Source: Pelobates cultripes
Lineage: Eukaryota > Chordata > Amphibia > Anura > Pelobatidae
Assembly (NCBI GenBank): GCA_933207985.1
Contig: OW240916.1
Coordinates: forward strand, 300,017,561-300,081,560
DNA: 64,000 bases
Direction: 5' to 3'
Of the stretch, positions 25,109 to 38,647 are shown in pieces. Numbering within the stretch: the first letter of the stretch is position 1; each line of letters opens with the position of its first letter. Made by a program: the position numbers and the translations under genes. The notes under the pieces were generated by a model. That model was not told where the DNA came from. It was given only the letters and a program-made list of their open reading frames with translations, and did no database searches.

Positions 25109-25498
25109 CTGTCAATCAATTATTTGGCATATGCAGAAGTATTGATTGACAGGGAATTTTATATGCAGAAGTGTTAACTGACAGGATTTTTTATTTAAAA
25201 AAATTGGTCGCTCTCCCAACTGTCAATCAACTCTTTGGCAAATGCAGAAGTATTGATTGACAGGGAGAGCAGAAAAGATCCCTATGAGGAGGATATTCTG
25301 CTACCTATGCATAGCAACCACAGCACATGCACTCTGGCTCCTGTGGAAACTCTGCTGGCTAGGAAGTATAGGAACAGAGTAACTGTCGTCACTTGTTTAG
25401 ATGCCGGCATTCTGGCAATGTCAATTGGGGAATTGAAGAAAGCAGGAGGAGCAAGGGCGGTCTAGAGGTGGGTGTTATAGAAGTGTAGCACCCACCTC
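25109..25498. repeat. Short tandem and inverted repeat block
   Basis: The unit CTGTCAATCAA...TTGGCA.ATGCAGAAGTATTGATTGACAGG occurs at 25109-25155 and 25219-25266, with a partial copy at 25161-25185. Each full unit is itself a hairpin, since CTGTCAATCAA and TTGATTGACAG are inverse. A separate perfect 11-bp hairpin (AGAGGTGGGTG against CACCCACCTCT) lies at about 25463-25498. This looks like the end zones of a MITE. Confidence 0.65.
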
Positions 25499-25504
25499 TG
25501 TAAG

Positions 25505-26970
25505 GACAATGTGGCGTGGGAGCAGAGGGTGAGGTAAGTCATGATAGATTTAATGATATCTCCAACACTCTGTCATGACATTTTAAGTTCATTTCACTTT
25601 TTTTTTCTTTGAAGTTTTGTTCTACAACAAAGATTGTTTCTGCTATTCCAGCTGCTGTGGAATGTAAACACACATATATTGATACAGATTGATATACAAG
25701 CAGACAAAATTAATTTGCCGAGGCTTCCTCCCAGTCTGTGGCTACAGCCATTCCTTACCTGGCATATCTGTATGGCTCAAAGAAGGAATGGTGACTGCAG
25801 TTGGAACAAGCAACCTGTACCAAGAACCGTGATTACAGCCTAGAATTGTGATGGTTATCAATCAATAATCAGCTATGATCCCTGTCAATTTACAACCTGC
25901 TAAATTAACTTTGTGGTACATTAACAAATTTGTATAATATTTTGCACTGGATGTTCTAAATATTTTTTTTATCCCTAAACAAATGTAAGCCACTGTGAGG
26001 AGACTAAAAAAAGACAAATCGGTTGTCTGTGACTGGAATGAGCATCTTTTAGATCCTGTTTAGGACTTATGGCTGAAAAGTTAAATGTAAAATACATTTC
26101 CAGTAGGAACCTACAAAAACGTGGGAAACATCTTGAACAGTGACTATGCAGAGGCATGACTTATAATTTGGGGTTTAGTAAAATAAGTGCAGATGTTTTA
26201 TTATTTTACTCTTGTTACGACTCTGTTGATGGCCAACAATAAGTAGCTGTGATTGCAATACTCAGTATATAACAAATACATTCACGCAGGTGATATTGTT
26301 GGGAATTCAAAGTAAATTTCAAATTTTAGACCACAATATCAAAACTAGACACAAAGTTGACTTGGAGAATGTTTCCAATTTAGGTATATTGACCTTACAT
26401 TTTAACTAAATTCATGATGAATTAACATTGAATTCCTGGAAATTATCACCTTAGTGAATAATTACTCTAATCTGCCATAGACACTCATGTTATGAGTGGA
26501 AGATAAAGTAATTTTTTCTAGATAATCATTTTAGTAGTTTTTCCACGTGTGTAGTATGTTTTTTTGCCAAACATAATAGTGGTATTAGGTCTTTGGAATT
26601 TTGAAATGAAATACATTAGGCACAATGAATTGATGATCTGGGATCATCAAAGATTTAAAGTGGATCTGTCACCCGCCCAAAAAAGAGCAAGAAAAATCTC
26701 TTTATGAAGTACTCACATTGTATTGGGATTTCAGTGAACTTACAACACAGTCAAAACATTTCATAAGACAAAGTAGGAACTGTATCTTTCCTATACTTGA
26801 CAGAGCTTGACAAAAAGGCAGAGTTACACCAACCATGTCCACCGTCCACCATGCGGTGATGTCACCATTGAGGGTCATTTTGTTAAATATGCAAAGACCC
26901 CAGAATGTGACAGAACTGCTTTAAAGATTTAAGCTGAAGCTGAAAGACAACTCACACACAAGAACATCAG
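25505..26970. other. Intron stretch without recognisable features
   Basis: No exon, long hairpin or array was seen. The open frames are short and unsupported. Confidence 0.5.
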
Positions 26971-26974
26971 GTGC

Positions 26975-27412
26975 AACAAGAAAGTAGAACGTAGAACGTA
27001 GAACAGCAACAAGAAACAGCAACAACAACAATAAAACAGCACCAAGAAAGTAGAACAGCAACAAGAAACAGCAACAACAACAAACAACAATATTACAGAA
27101 CCAAAAAAGTAGAACAGCAACAAGAAACAGCAACAACAATAAGCAACAAGAAACAGCACCAAGAAAGTAGAACAGCAACAAGAAATAGCACCATGAAAAT
27201 AGAACAGCAACAAGAAACTGCAACAACAATAAGCAACAAGAAACAGCCCCAAGAAAGTAGAACAGCAACAAGAAATAGCACCAAGAAAGTAGAACAGCAA
27301 CAAGAAACTGTAACAACAATAAGCAACAAGAAATAGCACCAAGAAAGTAGAACAGCAACAAGAAACTGCAACAACAACAACAAACAAGAAACAGCAACAA
27401 GAAAGTAGAAAT
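26975..27412. repeat. CAA/GAA-rich minisatellite
   Basis: Variant units built from AACAGCAACAAGAAA and TAGCACCAAGAAAGTAGAAC recur with spacings near 30 and 60 bp. The minus strand contains almost no stop codons, so three overlapping frames stay open (159, 182 and 96 codons) with Leu/Phe/Cys-rich repeats. These are not treated as genes. Confidence 0.9.
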
Positions 27413-29132
27413 TGGGAATCCGTTACCATAAACTTGAATTCTAAGCTAATTATTATTCTCAATACTATCCAGATCATTCATTCAGCTGTGAAGATTCAAG
27501 TAATATATCTCAGAATATATTTAAAAAACATAAAAACCATTGCTATTCCATGGCAAATCCGTTGCCCTTTGTTATATAATTTGTTCTAACAGAGTTATAA
27601 AGGGCTGTCTACATTTCATGGTAAAAAAAAATGAACATTTCTGATGAGATTATACAACTTCTGCATCTAAGGAAGTACAGCTGCTGGCTAGGAAAACAAG
27701 ATTAATAAATGTGCATTACGTTTCATTTCAGGTGCAAGTTTCCATTTAACATTCCTACAGGCATAATACATCAAAGGTGATACTGAACTACAGGAACAAA
27801 GTAACTGTGACAGTATCACAGTTCTGACCACTGCAACACAAATATTAGCAAATAGCAGAATTGTTTAGTGGGGTTAAGGGCTATCCACACTGGGAGCGTA
27901 CAGACATCATGATGTATGGCAGAGTTTTAATATATAAATGTCCTCGCTGTGTGCGCCGTGTAAACTAGTTTAATTAAGACTGATGCATTGAAAACAGCCT
28001 AACATATGCTATTTTTCTTGTGCCTAATATATGATGCTTCTGGAAATCCTTTTTTGCAGTAAGAGTATCAGATGGGCAAGAAAACATAATGATAAATAAG
28101 ATACCGGTCATCAAAAAATTAACCAATTAATACGTGCAATAATACATATAACAGGGAGGTTTCCAAAAATGAAGTGCATAAAGCCTTCAAGACGCTAACA
28201 TATCATTTCTACTTTTATTGATTGATCATTAGTAGCAATTTACTATTGATGCAAGTTGTTAGTAAATATTATAACAGAAATTAAAGGGAAATTAAAGTGC
28301 TAGGAATACAAAGTTGTATTCTCAGCTCTATCATACCCTCTGCCCCCTCCCTCGTGGCTCCCACCCACAGTTGAAAAAGGGTTAAAAACTGTAACGATCC
28401 AGTAACGATGTGGTCTGGATGAATATAGTGTACCTTTAATTCACTAATTAAAACTAATACAGCAAGATGTTCTTTTAACATTTTATATAAATGTCATTGA
28501 GTGTGCACAATTATTTTCATAGCAAAATATGATCCAGACAATCCAGTTAGAACCACGTTTTGATAAAATAATACAACTTGGTTGTTAAAGGCAGCAGCAA
28601 GGAATATTTGACAAATTTTTTTTTTTTTGTAAAATAATTTTATTTTGAGTTAATAAATATCAGGTATTGTGTCGACTATATATATTAGCTTTACAGTCAT
28701 AATTATTGTATTTAAAAAAAGTATATACACTAAATAATACGAAAGAGCTCTTTAATTGTTTTGGTAGATGGTAAACCTAACTCCTGATTTCTGACTCCCA
28801 AATCTATAAACTGTGGTTCTTTCTTAGCCTATCGGAGTTTGGTTCCAACTGGATTGTCATTACTGCTGGCATTCTTGTTCGTTCTTAGGATATGATCCAC
28901 AAAGCTGAGTGTTTTAAAATCATACCGCTCTGGCTTGATCCTTTATTTGTCTCATAGCTTGTCAGCAGGACTATATATTTATACATCTTACTCATGCACC
29001 ATAGTGTTTTTATTCCTATATTCATTTCATACAATATTTGGTTGGCAGTTGTACATGTTGACATTTGTTGTTTTTATCTCGATCTCTTGTTTTTATCTGA
29101 TTTGTTTTTCTTCCATCTAATGACACAATATC
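27413..29132. other. Intron stretch, one weak repeat fragment
   Basis: At about 28290-28320 the text AGGAATACAAAGTTGTATTCT forms a small hairpin like the start of the 22491-type MITE, so a truncated copy may be present. Otherwise nothing is supported. Confidence 0.4.
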
Positions 29133-29347
29133 CACCAAATGTTTATACTTTTAGTATTATTCTATTTTTCTTTCCATAATATTGATTTTTGGAAAATATT
29201 TTTGTAGTATATATGTATATATACCTCAAAAATATTTTCCAAAAATCAATCTTATGGAAAGAAAAATATACTACAAAAATATTTTCCAAAAATCAATCTT
29301 ATGGAAAGAAAAATAGAATAATAATAAAAGTATAAACATTTGGTTGA
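29133..29347. repeat. Fold-back repeat with 47-bp direct duplication
   Basis: The left arm (29133-29207) is the inverse of the right arm (29274-29347), starting at CCAAATGTTTATACTTTT. A 41-bp segment at 29227-29267 is repeated at 29274-29314 with a 47-bp period, so the inner part of the right arm is doubled. The loop is ATATATGTATATATA-like. Confidence 0.8.
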
Positions 29348-29830
29348 TATAATAAACAACATGCATCCAGATATAGGAAAAATGCCACTACAAAAAAATG
29401 GTGACTAAGTAATGGCTAACGGCTTTCATTATTCTCTATGGAGCCACTTACCACCACAAAGCAATGGGTTTCTAACTGGTTTCCAGACCTGTTACTACTT
29501 ATTAATAGCTGTTGCAAACTCAAAAAATGCAATAATAACCTTTGACCTGATGAAAAGAAACTCACAACAGCTAAATCATTATATGTAGCCATGTGTCATT
29601 ATGCTGAGACCCTAAAGTACACATCAGAGCTTATTATACCACACCAAAGAGCAATATAATAAATGAAAAGACCAGACTGATGTAGCAAATACAATTATTC
29701 TTTATATAAGTAAAGTACATGTGTCATTTAAATGAACAATTCACACAGCAGAAATTAAACTCAAAAGTTTCATAGATATGTATCTGGTGAAGTACAATAT
29801 CCCTATTTAATACATTGTATTCACTATCGC

Positions 29831-29918
29831 TATCTCCTGCTAAGACCAATCACCACTGTTGCTATTTCCTGCTACGACCAATCACCACTGTCTATATTTC
29901 CTGCTACGACTAATCACA
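29831..29918. repeat. Three 32-bp tandem units with CCAAT motifs
   Basis: Units starting TATYTCCTGCTA at 29831, 29863 and 29895 repeat every 32 bp. The first two contain GACCAATCACCACTG and the third the variant GACTAATCAC. A minisatellite is the simplest reading. The CCAAT-like motifs are noted without claiming regulatory function. Confidence 0.75.
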
Positions 29919-31029
29919 GGGTGAAGTAAGCATTTTACTGGTAAGGTGTGGTTGCTGTGGTGAAATTTTTACCAACAAGAAGCTAACCTTTGATTGGTTG
30001 GTATCATAGTAAGCGGATATAATTAACGGCTAGTCAATAAAAAATAGTGACATGGTTAGAAAACCTATCTCTAAATTGGCCCGAAGCAAATGTGCATGTT
30101 CAAAACTCCAAATATACTGTCAAAATAATAAAATCCCTGAATTTTCTGATGTTTGGAGGCACAATTCCAGAGTTGTGAATCTCCCCATTAGTGATTCCTT
30201 GAAAAGACAAACTAATGTACAATACAGCAGCAATTTCTAAGTGCATCATCCTTTTAATTGGCTTGAAAGGAACCGTGGTGTAAGGAATTACCGTATGTGT
30301 TTACATTTTAGTTAAGAATAATAATTCCATGTTATACTCTCTATGACAAATGCCTTGGCAGGTCAGTTGGTATAATGGTTAATAAAATTCACATAGAGAG
30401 TACTTTAGATCTACAACAAATCATGTGCATTTAACACATGCCTGTTTTTAGAAAAAAACATCAACACTGAATAATTTATGTTATATTCTATGTTCAAATG
30501 GAAAGGAGGCCACAGGCAACGCTTATATGATTACTTCTTTAAGTCTCCGTGTCTCACATCAACACAGCACTGATCCTCAAAGACATTTGTGGCAACGCTT
30601 GTGCTACAAAAATACAGTGACCTATTAAACAACCCTTGTATGTATCTAATTTTCCAATCTTCTAATTAATCATGTCATTCCTCTTAGAAAATTCAATTTT
30701 AGCTTAATTCAATCACACTGCTAGCTTCTGCTCTTTAATACCAGAAGGTATTACAAATTACTTGAATTCTTAATAAACCCTGCACTTTTTTGTAATAATT
30801 GCTTGCAAAAATGACTGTTCGCTGAAAAGCAGACTAATTATTCAACTGGAAAACTACAGTCTATATTCCACTGGGATGAAAATGCATATACAATGTTGCT
30901 CAGTTGCTTTGAAGAAATAGGTTTAAGAATGAACCATAAATTTAAACTATGATATGATAACATCACCAAACACTCATTAGGGAAAATACAACAGAGCTAT
31001 TCTGATCATGAGCCAGTTTTCTTGGAATA

Positions 31030-31170
<141 letters not shown>

Positions 31171-31174
31171 CAAA

Positions 31175-34100
31175 ATGGCCAGAGTAATGCAGAGTAGGAG
31201 AGATGGGTCTCTAACTACTTAAGTATTAAACTTTGTCATATTGATCAATATTGCATCAGACCCGGGAAAGAGAGGAGAACTCAAATGTTTGTCTTCAAAA
31301 TATTATGTTAGCCCAATAAACAAAAATATCATTGCACACTGTAATACTCTGGATATTTTGGCATATTATATACTGGACTAATACAGCTAATCATGTGATA
31401 TATATCTTTTACAGGATATGCAGGATATGCAAAGATCTGTAGTTGTTGCACAGTAACTAATTTATCTCTAACATTCTACCATATTGTACAACACTGAATA
31501 TCAGGCAAATAGGTATTGAGGAATTACATGCTTTATATGTTCAAACTAATGACATGAAGAGTCCCCAAGAATTTGGATGATTGCTACGCCACAAACATGA
31601 AATGGGAACCACAATCTTTTAGAGGTTGAGTTCCCAAGTTTGCCCAGCCAACTGATGATCTACCAAGGAAATTTTTATTCAAACCTTTGAGTCCAGATAG
31701 GGTGAGAGATATTGTACAAATAGGAAATATATAACACAACGTTTCAAATCCGGTCAGATTTTGAGGATTAGGTCAAGTCAAGCCTAGGATATTACAAGAG
31801 CAGGAGACTGACAAAGCTGCCTACATGTGGCAAGAAAATAAAATTGAGGAAAAAAATTTACAGCACAAAACGGAATGAAAAAAAAATCATGAGACAATGA
31901 AATTCAAAAGAAAAATCATATGTATTCAGGGTAGAAAAAATAAATATTCAAGGTAAAATCAAGCAAAGACCAGGGACACCAAAACCAAGGATGGTAAAAA
32001 TGTTGAGACTTAAATGGAGCAACTATTGCATCAAAATTGTGCCATAAAAAAGTGACACATCACACAAATCTCGATATTTGAGAGTAAAGACAAGAGTGGA
32101 CTTTACCCAGCCTCAAACCTTATTAGAGTATGGTGGTCCAACTAACCAAAGCACCCTCGGATCTGAGGTCTTCCTTCTATTTATGCTGTCACAACCAATG
32201 CTGAAACAACAAGGCTTTCAATTCTATTCCACATTTTACTTACAACCTCTGCCCTTGTTGTACGATCTTGGAAATCCACAAGTGTACGAGATAAGCAAGT
32301 CCTGATTCAATTGATCTCCCTGAACTGGTCATTTGAAACAATGGCATATTCTCAGTTAGCTCCCACTAACAGAGGCCTGGGATCGGTAGGTCAGTAGGAC
32401 ATATTTTTTAGTAAATAACATGTAAAATATAGATATTAACATTTGGTATATGCTTATAAACCATGTTCAAAACTTTTGATGGGAGTTGGGTGAGTACTTT
32501 ATGACCTGTATTAATCTCCTGGTTATGACTACTTGTTTGAAATTGTTTCTCCATTCCTTTTTCTCTTCCTCTCCTCTTTTCTTCTAATACCCTCATGCTA
32601 CTATTTCCTTGCTGTAATCTCATATGCAATGTTTCTTGGAAAACAAATAAATCAGTGTTTTTGAATGGTTTAACACTGAATGAGGGTGTCTGGCTGCATA
32701 CAGTCCAGTGAATACTGGATGAATGGCTAAAAGCAGAGATTACACTCTTACTTAGCCATACAAATGCATACCAGCAATTGACAGCTGTGATAGGATGAGA
32801 GCAGACAGCTGACACACTCAGCCAATCATTGCTGCTCACTGCTGCTTGGGCTAATACTTCCTCATTAATTCAACAATCACAGAGGGAAGGGAATGATAAA
32901 GATTTTTTTTTTCATGTTAACCATTCAAAAACAGTTTAACACTGGATGGTGGGATGTTACTGGGAGATTCCAGGTACTATAACCATTTCACATGGATAAA
33001 GCGGTTACACTATCTGGAGCCTTGCATCATTCCGCTTGCAATATTTCTAGAACCTTTCGAAGCCTTTAAGATCAAAGGCTTTATGGTCACAAAGGACAAC
33101 CGAGCCTTTCATTCTTTCATAGTCAAAAATTAATTCAGCTCAGCTGGGTAATAATAACAACATCAATCCATCATAAACACTTGTAAACTAGCACAAACTA
33201 AATGCATCTTCATGATTAAATTTTTTTATATTTTATAGGAGGAAAAAAGGACCCCCTTTATTATCATACAAATTATTACACATTAAAATTAAACTGAGAA
33301 CATTATATGAGGAAACCACTTCAGATATAAAAGACCCAGATGTGGTTTTGTTAGCAGCCCTTGGCAAAGTGAAAATGTCACGCAATATGAAAAAAGCAAT
33401 CTAAAACATAATAACTCTGCACAGTATACACTGTACAAACTGTATACATACTGGTAATCTCTCAAAAATAACAGATCCCAGTACATTGTTTTATCGTGAA
33501 TTATGTGTAATTCATAATAATACCTCATTAAAAACTGAATTGTGGTGAGAACACAACAGAACAATGCTGTAAAGTTTGGGATGCGATGATAATTTAATAA
33601 AGTGTGCCGATTTTAGACGACATTGCAGTTAGGTTGTCCACTCACCACTGTGCATGCTATTGTGAATAAATGGTTTAGAATAAAGCCAGGCCAGTAGCTA
33701 CCCTGTAAAAACACATGAAACACAGAGATATAGTGTATACGCCAACATGGTGCCACATACTGATATATACCGATACAGCGCATGCAAAATGTTAAAAATA
33801 TCTAAAAAAACAATGTATAAGTTGCCTGTTCTCTCTGAAAATGGCAATTTGTAAACAAGATTAGAGAAAATAAATAAGAATTCACACCTAAGACAAATAT
33901 TATTCAAGTGAATGCCTATTCATATCTTATAGCCTGTTTATTGACGATAAACAGAGTGAAAATATATGCAGGTCCTAGCCATAAATAGAAACAGCGTGCC
34001 AACTGGGCTTCTCTACACCTACAATCTGAGCCATGTGCATTCTGAATAATACTGATGTGCAAATGAATAATTAATCATGTCCTCACATTGAATAAATTAT

Positions 34101-34390
34101 ATTTTGCACATCCAGTGAGTCAGGAGAAGTGCTTTGTGGCATCGGCTGTTATCATGCTTTCCACATTACTCCCTGTTCCTTTGACAGACCACAGCACATC
34201 TCGGACTATAAATCATGTTGCGATCAATAGAAAGAAAATATATTTTCAGCCAGCCTGGTATTCATTGTTATCATACCTTATTTTTAAAATGTGAGATAAA
34301 ATGAAATTAGTTGAGAGTTTTGCTAAAAGATTAAAAAGAATGGCGTTTAATTACATTGGACTTCTTAGAGCACCACGGCCTGTAGTTGGC
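31175..34390. other. Intron stretch, one possible MITE remnant
   Basis: No exon was supported. At about 32655-32960, TTTTGAATGGTTTAACACTG on one side and CCATTCAAAAACAGTTTAAC on the other frame a segment containing CAGCCAATCATTGCTGCTCA. This resembles the interior of the hairpin MITEs elsewhere in the window, but the ends do not pair cleanly. The 143-codon minus-strand frame across it is not convincing as a gene. Confidence 0.35.
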
Positions 34391-34393
34391 TTC

Positions 34394-34529
34394 CAGAGGT
34401 TGACAACCTTTGGCACTCCAGATGTTGTGGACTACCTCTTCCATAATGCTCTTACACCCATAATGCTGGCAAAGCATTATGGGAGGTGTTGTCCAAAACA
34501 TCTGGAGTGCCAAAGGTTGCCTATGCCTG
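34394..34529. mobile_element. Short hAT-like palindromic MITE, copy 1
   Basis: The element is almost wholly palindromic. CAACCTTTGGCACTCCAGAT on the left mirrors ATCTGGAGTGCCAAAGGTTG on the right. The outer ends CAGAGGTTGACAACC and CAGGCATAGGCAACC (read inward) fit the CAGNGGT..CAACC style of hAT termini. No 8-bp target duplication was found, so the family is inferred from the ends only. Related copies lie at 35251 and 61414. Confidence 0.65.
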
Positions 34530-34539
34530 CATTAGAGTA

Positions 34540-35245
34540 TAAAAACCAAGCAGAGTATTATCCCCCTGTTAAGAGGGTATATATAGCAGGACTGATCGTT
34601 CATGGGATTCATCTACACACTGCCCAGCTGAGAATGCTGAAAACGTATCTGGCGAAACGCGTTGTGTGGACAGTAAGAACTTATGAACTTTGCCATTAGT
34701 GTATTTGGAACAATTTTATGCACACATTTTTTTTCAAAGATTTTGATTTCATTTTTTGTTTGGTGATATATTTTTTGCAATAAATAGAGATTTTATTTGA
34801 CACTAATGACATCCAATTCCTGCTATGCATAAAGAGTAGTCCTGAACTACACATTGCATCAACTTTGAGCCTACTGTTAGGGCTCTATGTTTGTGAGTAC
34901 CCGTTTGTTACCTACAATGTGAATACCACTATAAATTACAATACTACTCTATAAATACCCCCTGTTTTTGAGCTTTTATACAGGAAGAGAAAAGAAGGGG
35001 AGGGTAGCTTTAACGGACCCATACGTGCATCCCACTTGAGCTAGGTTTATAGCTCAAGAAAATGTGAGTGGTCCCTTGACCTTTTTTTTTCTACCATTTG
35101 GTTTTACTGTTTTACACTATTACATATTTCTATTTTTTTAGACTTCACGTTTTACATTGGAACCTTTTAGCTTACAGATTTAAGGTACCCGTATAGGTTG
35201 CTATTTCCTTCCTCTTTCTATATATTAGCGCTACACCTTACTGAA
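34540..35245 (+). repeat. Possible interspersed repeat with GAAACGCGT motif
   Basis: The text around 34640-34665 (CTGGCGAAACGCGTTGTGTG), the AATAAA at about 34782 and the later CGCTACACC resemble 3' UTR-like dispersed repeats frequent in frog genomes (recollection). No clear borders were found. Confidence 0.3.
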
Positions 35246-35250
35246 TATCG

Positions 35251-35305
35251 CATCATGGATGATGTAGTCGACAACATCTGGAGTGCCGATGGTTGCATAC
35301 CCCTG
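35251..35305. mobile_element. Truncated hAT-like palindromic MITE, copy 2
   Basis: Only the right half remains: ATGTAGTCGACAACATCTGG then AGTGCCGATGGTTGCATAC up to CCCCTG. It matches the right arm of the 34394-34529 copy. Confidence 0.55.
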
Positions 35306-35309
35306 GTTG

Positions 35310-38300
35310 ACTGCTCAAGTTTAAAATCACACATGATGAAGTGGGGCATAAATAAAAGGGATTAAAAAATAAACAAAACATATTTCTAAGTACTTTTTTT
35401 TTAGTTATGGTATGTTTTCTAAACGATGCATAGTTATATATGTGCTTTATTGTTGGTTGCTAGTAATATTTGGCATCGGATTCACTCTCTGCTTTAATTG
35501 CTATTAATTTTGAGGCTACATGCCCAAATTCAGTGGGACAGTCTTGACTTTGGGTCAATGTCCCATCATTTCAATTTTTTTCTATGGTGTCTTCAAAAGT
35601 ACAGCATAAGTGTGAAGGTTAAACATGCACATCTGTAACTGGACTAAGGAATTCCAGGGCATGTCAGTCCATATATAAAACACTCATTTAAATTCTATAT
35701 ATCAGCAGTCCTGCTTAACTGCGTTTATAGGCATACTGCCATACTAGGCACATGCATATTTCACACAGCACCTTTGCAGCCAGGTATGTCACCACTGATG
35801 CAAACTCCATTACTGGCCCATCTGCACATCAGACTTGCCCCACCCATGCCACCAGCACAGGTCTCGTATTTGCCTAAATTAACATGTACATTAAAGCACA
35901 TGGTACGTTGTACAATACTTTATGTCCTCAACCAGTTACTGCTGCTAATTTAAAAGTACAGACACAATTCCATTTTACTATACATACTAAATATGTCTGT
36001 AAATATAAACAGTTACTTTTGATAACACATTACTTAGAAGCTCATATACAATGTGACAGCATGATTACACTCAGAGGAATTCATAATATACATTTAATTT
36101 GGTCTTACAGCATCCATAAATCCAGGCTTACACCTCTTTTCTTGCATGCTGAGGCATAAAGGCAGCTTAAATATAATACAAACTTAAGGCAAAAGAGATT
36201 AAATAAAAAAATAAGTACCCTAAGGTAACAATTTGCATTTTTATTGAGAATACATTGAACCTCATAGTCTGTCAAGCAGACATTGTTTTATCACACAAGA
36301 ATTTTATTTTTGTTAATGTAAATTCTCAACAATTTTTGGAGCCTGAACACAACGTCTCAAATGAATTAGAATTTTGCTGCCATCATGTGGTCTTTCCTCT
36401 GTGACTTTAATGATACATTTCCTTAAGTTGTACATACATTCTTAAAGTTAGCTCAGCAGTGTATACTCCCAAACTGTCTTATATTAGGGTTTTTAAAGTA
36501 GGGCTGCTAGTTTAGATTATTTGAATATGCACAATGTACAAAAATCTTGAGAAATCATACAGAAATTGTTCGGCTCCAGGAAGATTAAAAATCCAATGAT
36601 TTTCAGAAATATTTTTTAAAAGACAAGTTTTATCAGATGCGAATTTCTTATTTTTTTTTTAAATTTTATTACATTTAATGAAATAATGTTTTTTTTTTTT
36701 TTTTTATTATGTATTTAAGTCTCCATTGTTATCTGACCAACTGCTGCTCTGTCTAACTTGCACACTACTATGATTGCTCTGTGAATTCTGTGTATAACTA
36801 AAGCAGCAGTTAGGCAAGTTAGGGTGAGCAAAAGATGGTCAGATTACAATAGCGTCTCACCAAGTATGGCTGCCTAGCCAGATCAATAAAAAAATACAGA
36901 ACTTAAAAAATGCAATAAAAAAACTCCCAGCACCTAATGCACCTTAGCTTGTTTAACTGCTTTATGTGTGAAGAGTGTGTCCTCTTTTTTCAATTTGTAA
37001 AACAGTGCAGCTCTGAGCTCTGTATTTGGTTGAGGGATACACAATGAGTACATTTTAGGATTTTTGCCTGAGGTAGATAGTGTCTGGTGGGAACATTATA
37101 ATATCTCAGGGAGTTAGAGAGGCTCCGGTTGGCCGGTTTCAAGGTTATTGGTAGGACTATCGGACGTTTGCTTCCAGGCCCCAAGGTACGTACAGCCTGA
37201 TAGAGCTTCGAGGACTGTAGAGGAGCTCCAAGGTACCACTAAATGTGTAAAGGCCTCACTATATTTTTTTACAATACTTCTCACACTTTAAGAACCTAAA
37301 CTTTAGCCTGCTGGAGTGCTTTATGTGCCCTTTAGTTTGCTATCCCCAGCCCCCCTTGTTTACTAATATGAGTTCAAGTCTCTACATGAGACAAGCTTAC
37401 AAACGACATAATTTAGACACAATGAATTGCCTATTCAGTTGTCTAATGCTGGCGATGCAGGAACAGACTATGAATGTTACATTTTAGCTAATTGTATGAT
37501 ACAAGTGTAATTAATTATGTTATTGTCTCTGACAGTGTCCTTTTACATTTTCGGTACCCTGAATTAGTTCAATTGTAAGCTGCCCTGGTGTACCCTTTGT
37601 GGCTTAAATGTAATATTACTGGGGAATTTTAAGAAGGTTTATTGTGAACATTACTTCCTTAGCTCATGAGGGTCCTAGTGGGATTCTGTTTAAGAGTTAA
37701 TCTAAGAATTGAGATCACATTTTTTTTATTTTGCCTTTCTGTGACTTTTGGGAGGAGGACCCTCCATTTCTCCCATTGGTGGTGTTTTAAATTTAAACTA
37801 GTTGTGGTACGTAGAATGTCACTTTGATATCCTCTAAAATTTGCAAACTAAATTGTGAATTGATCTAAATCAGTTTAATATTGAAGCCTATGTTAACCCA
37901 TCCTCAGTGACCCAAATTCCCCTAAGAGTTAGTGGAAGATAAATATAAAAAAAATATATATATAACTTTGACATATTTCAAAAGGCTGTGACAAAGTGGA
38001 AACAAATCCTTACCCAAGTCTGACTGTAAATATATATTTTTTTGATTTTCTAGAAACTTTATATTTTTGAAGGTTTCTTTTTTCTTATATTTAATCCTAT
38101 TAAAACAAACTGGTCCCTTGGAATTCCCCACTAATATCCTGGCAGCATTGGTCTACACATTGTTTCTATAACACCTAAAGACAGACCAACAGTATTCTGG
38201 CGGTAAGACTCATGGTGGCTACATTCATGCCAAGGGAAATTGTCATCTGCTTGGCATACTATCAAGAGGGTTGGCGCACATATATTTGTTGAAGAATGCA

Positions 38301-38640
38301 TTAGTGGTCACATGAAAACTCACCTTCTCTTCAATGTTTATCCAAAACTATTTGTAGTTTTTAGATTATAGACTCCCTATAATCATTATTATTTTACCTC
38401 CTCATCGAGTGACATATTGAAAAAAGATAATGCTTACCAAGTCCAACTGTAAGATATGGAGTTTCTAGTACATATATAGCTTGCTAGTCCCTTTCCATTA
38501 ACATATTGGTGGACTGAAAAATTAAGGGCAATTGAGCAGGTTATCAAACAGGTAATATATAGGTAAATAAAGTATAGATCAAGAGTCAAATATATGCAAA
38601 CTGCCAGTAAAACGCCTATAATGTTATTTTTTACCTAGAT
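35310..38640. other. Intron stretch without recognisable features
   Basis: About 3.3 kb of AT-rich sequence with poly-T runs near 36650 and 36690. No exon, array or long hairpin was supported. Confidence 0.5.
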
Positions 38641-38647
38641 ATGTGAT

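Noticed and set aside
27001..27412. CRISPR-like array of short repeats
   Set aside because: Units are contiguous and variable with no unique spacers, and the genome is eukaryotic.
26921..27477. Long Leu/Phe/Cys-rich minus-strand frames (159 and 182 codons) resembling a repeated membrane protein
   Set aside because: They lie entirely on a CAA/GAA-rich minisatellite with three overlapping frames open at once, which is a compositional artefact.
30333..30402. tRNA-like text (GTTGGTATAATGGTTAA) between inverse TACTCTCTATG copies
   Set aside because: No cloverleaf, A box or B box could be completed. Only an 11-bp stem with a long loop remains.
32408..32839. 143-codon minus-strand frame
   Set aside because: No recognisable domain, ends in AT-rich text, and overlaps a probable MITE remnant. 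No splice or start context.
34301..34699. 132-codon plus-strand frame
   Set aside because: It runs across the palindromic hAT-like MITE and adjacent repeat, and the reverse strand mirrors part of it.
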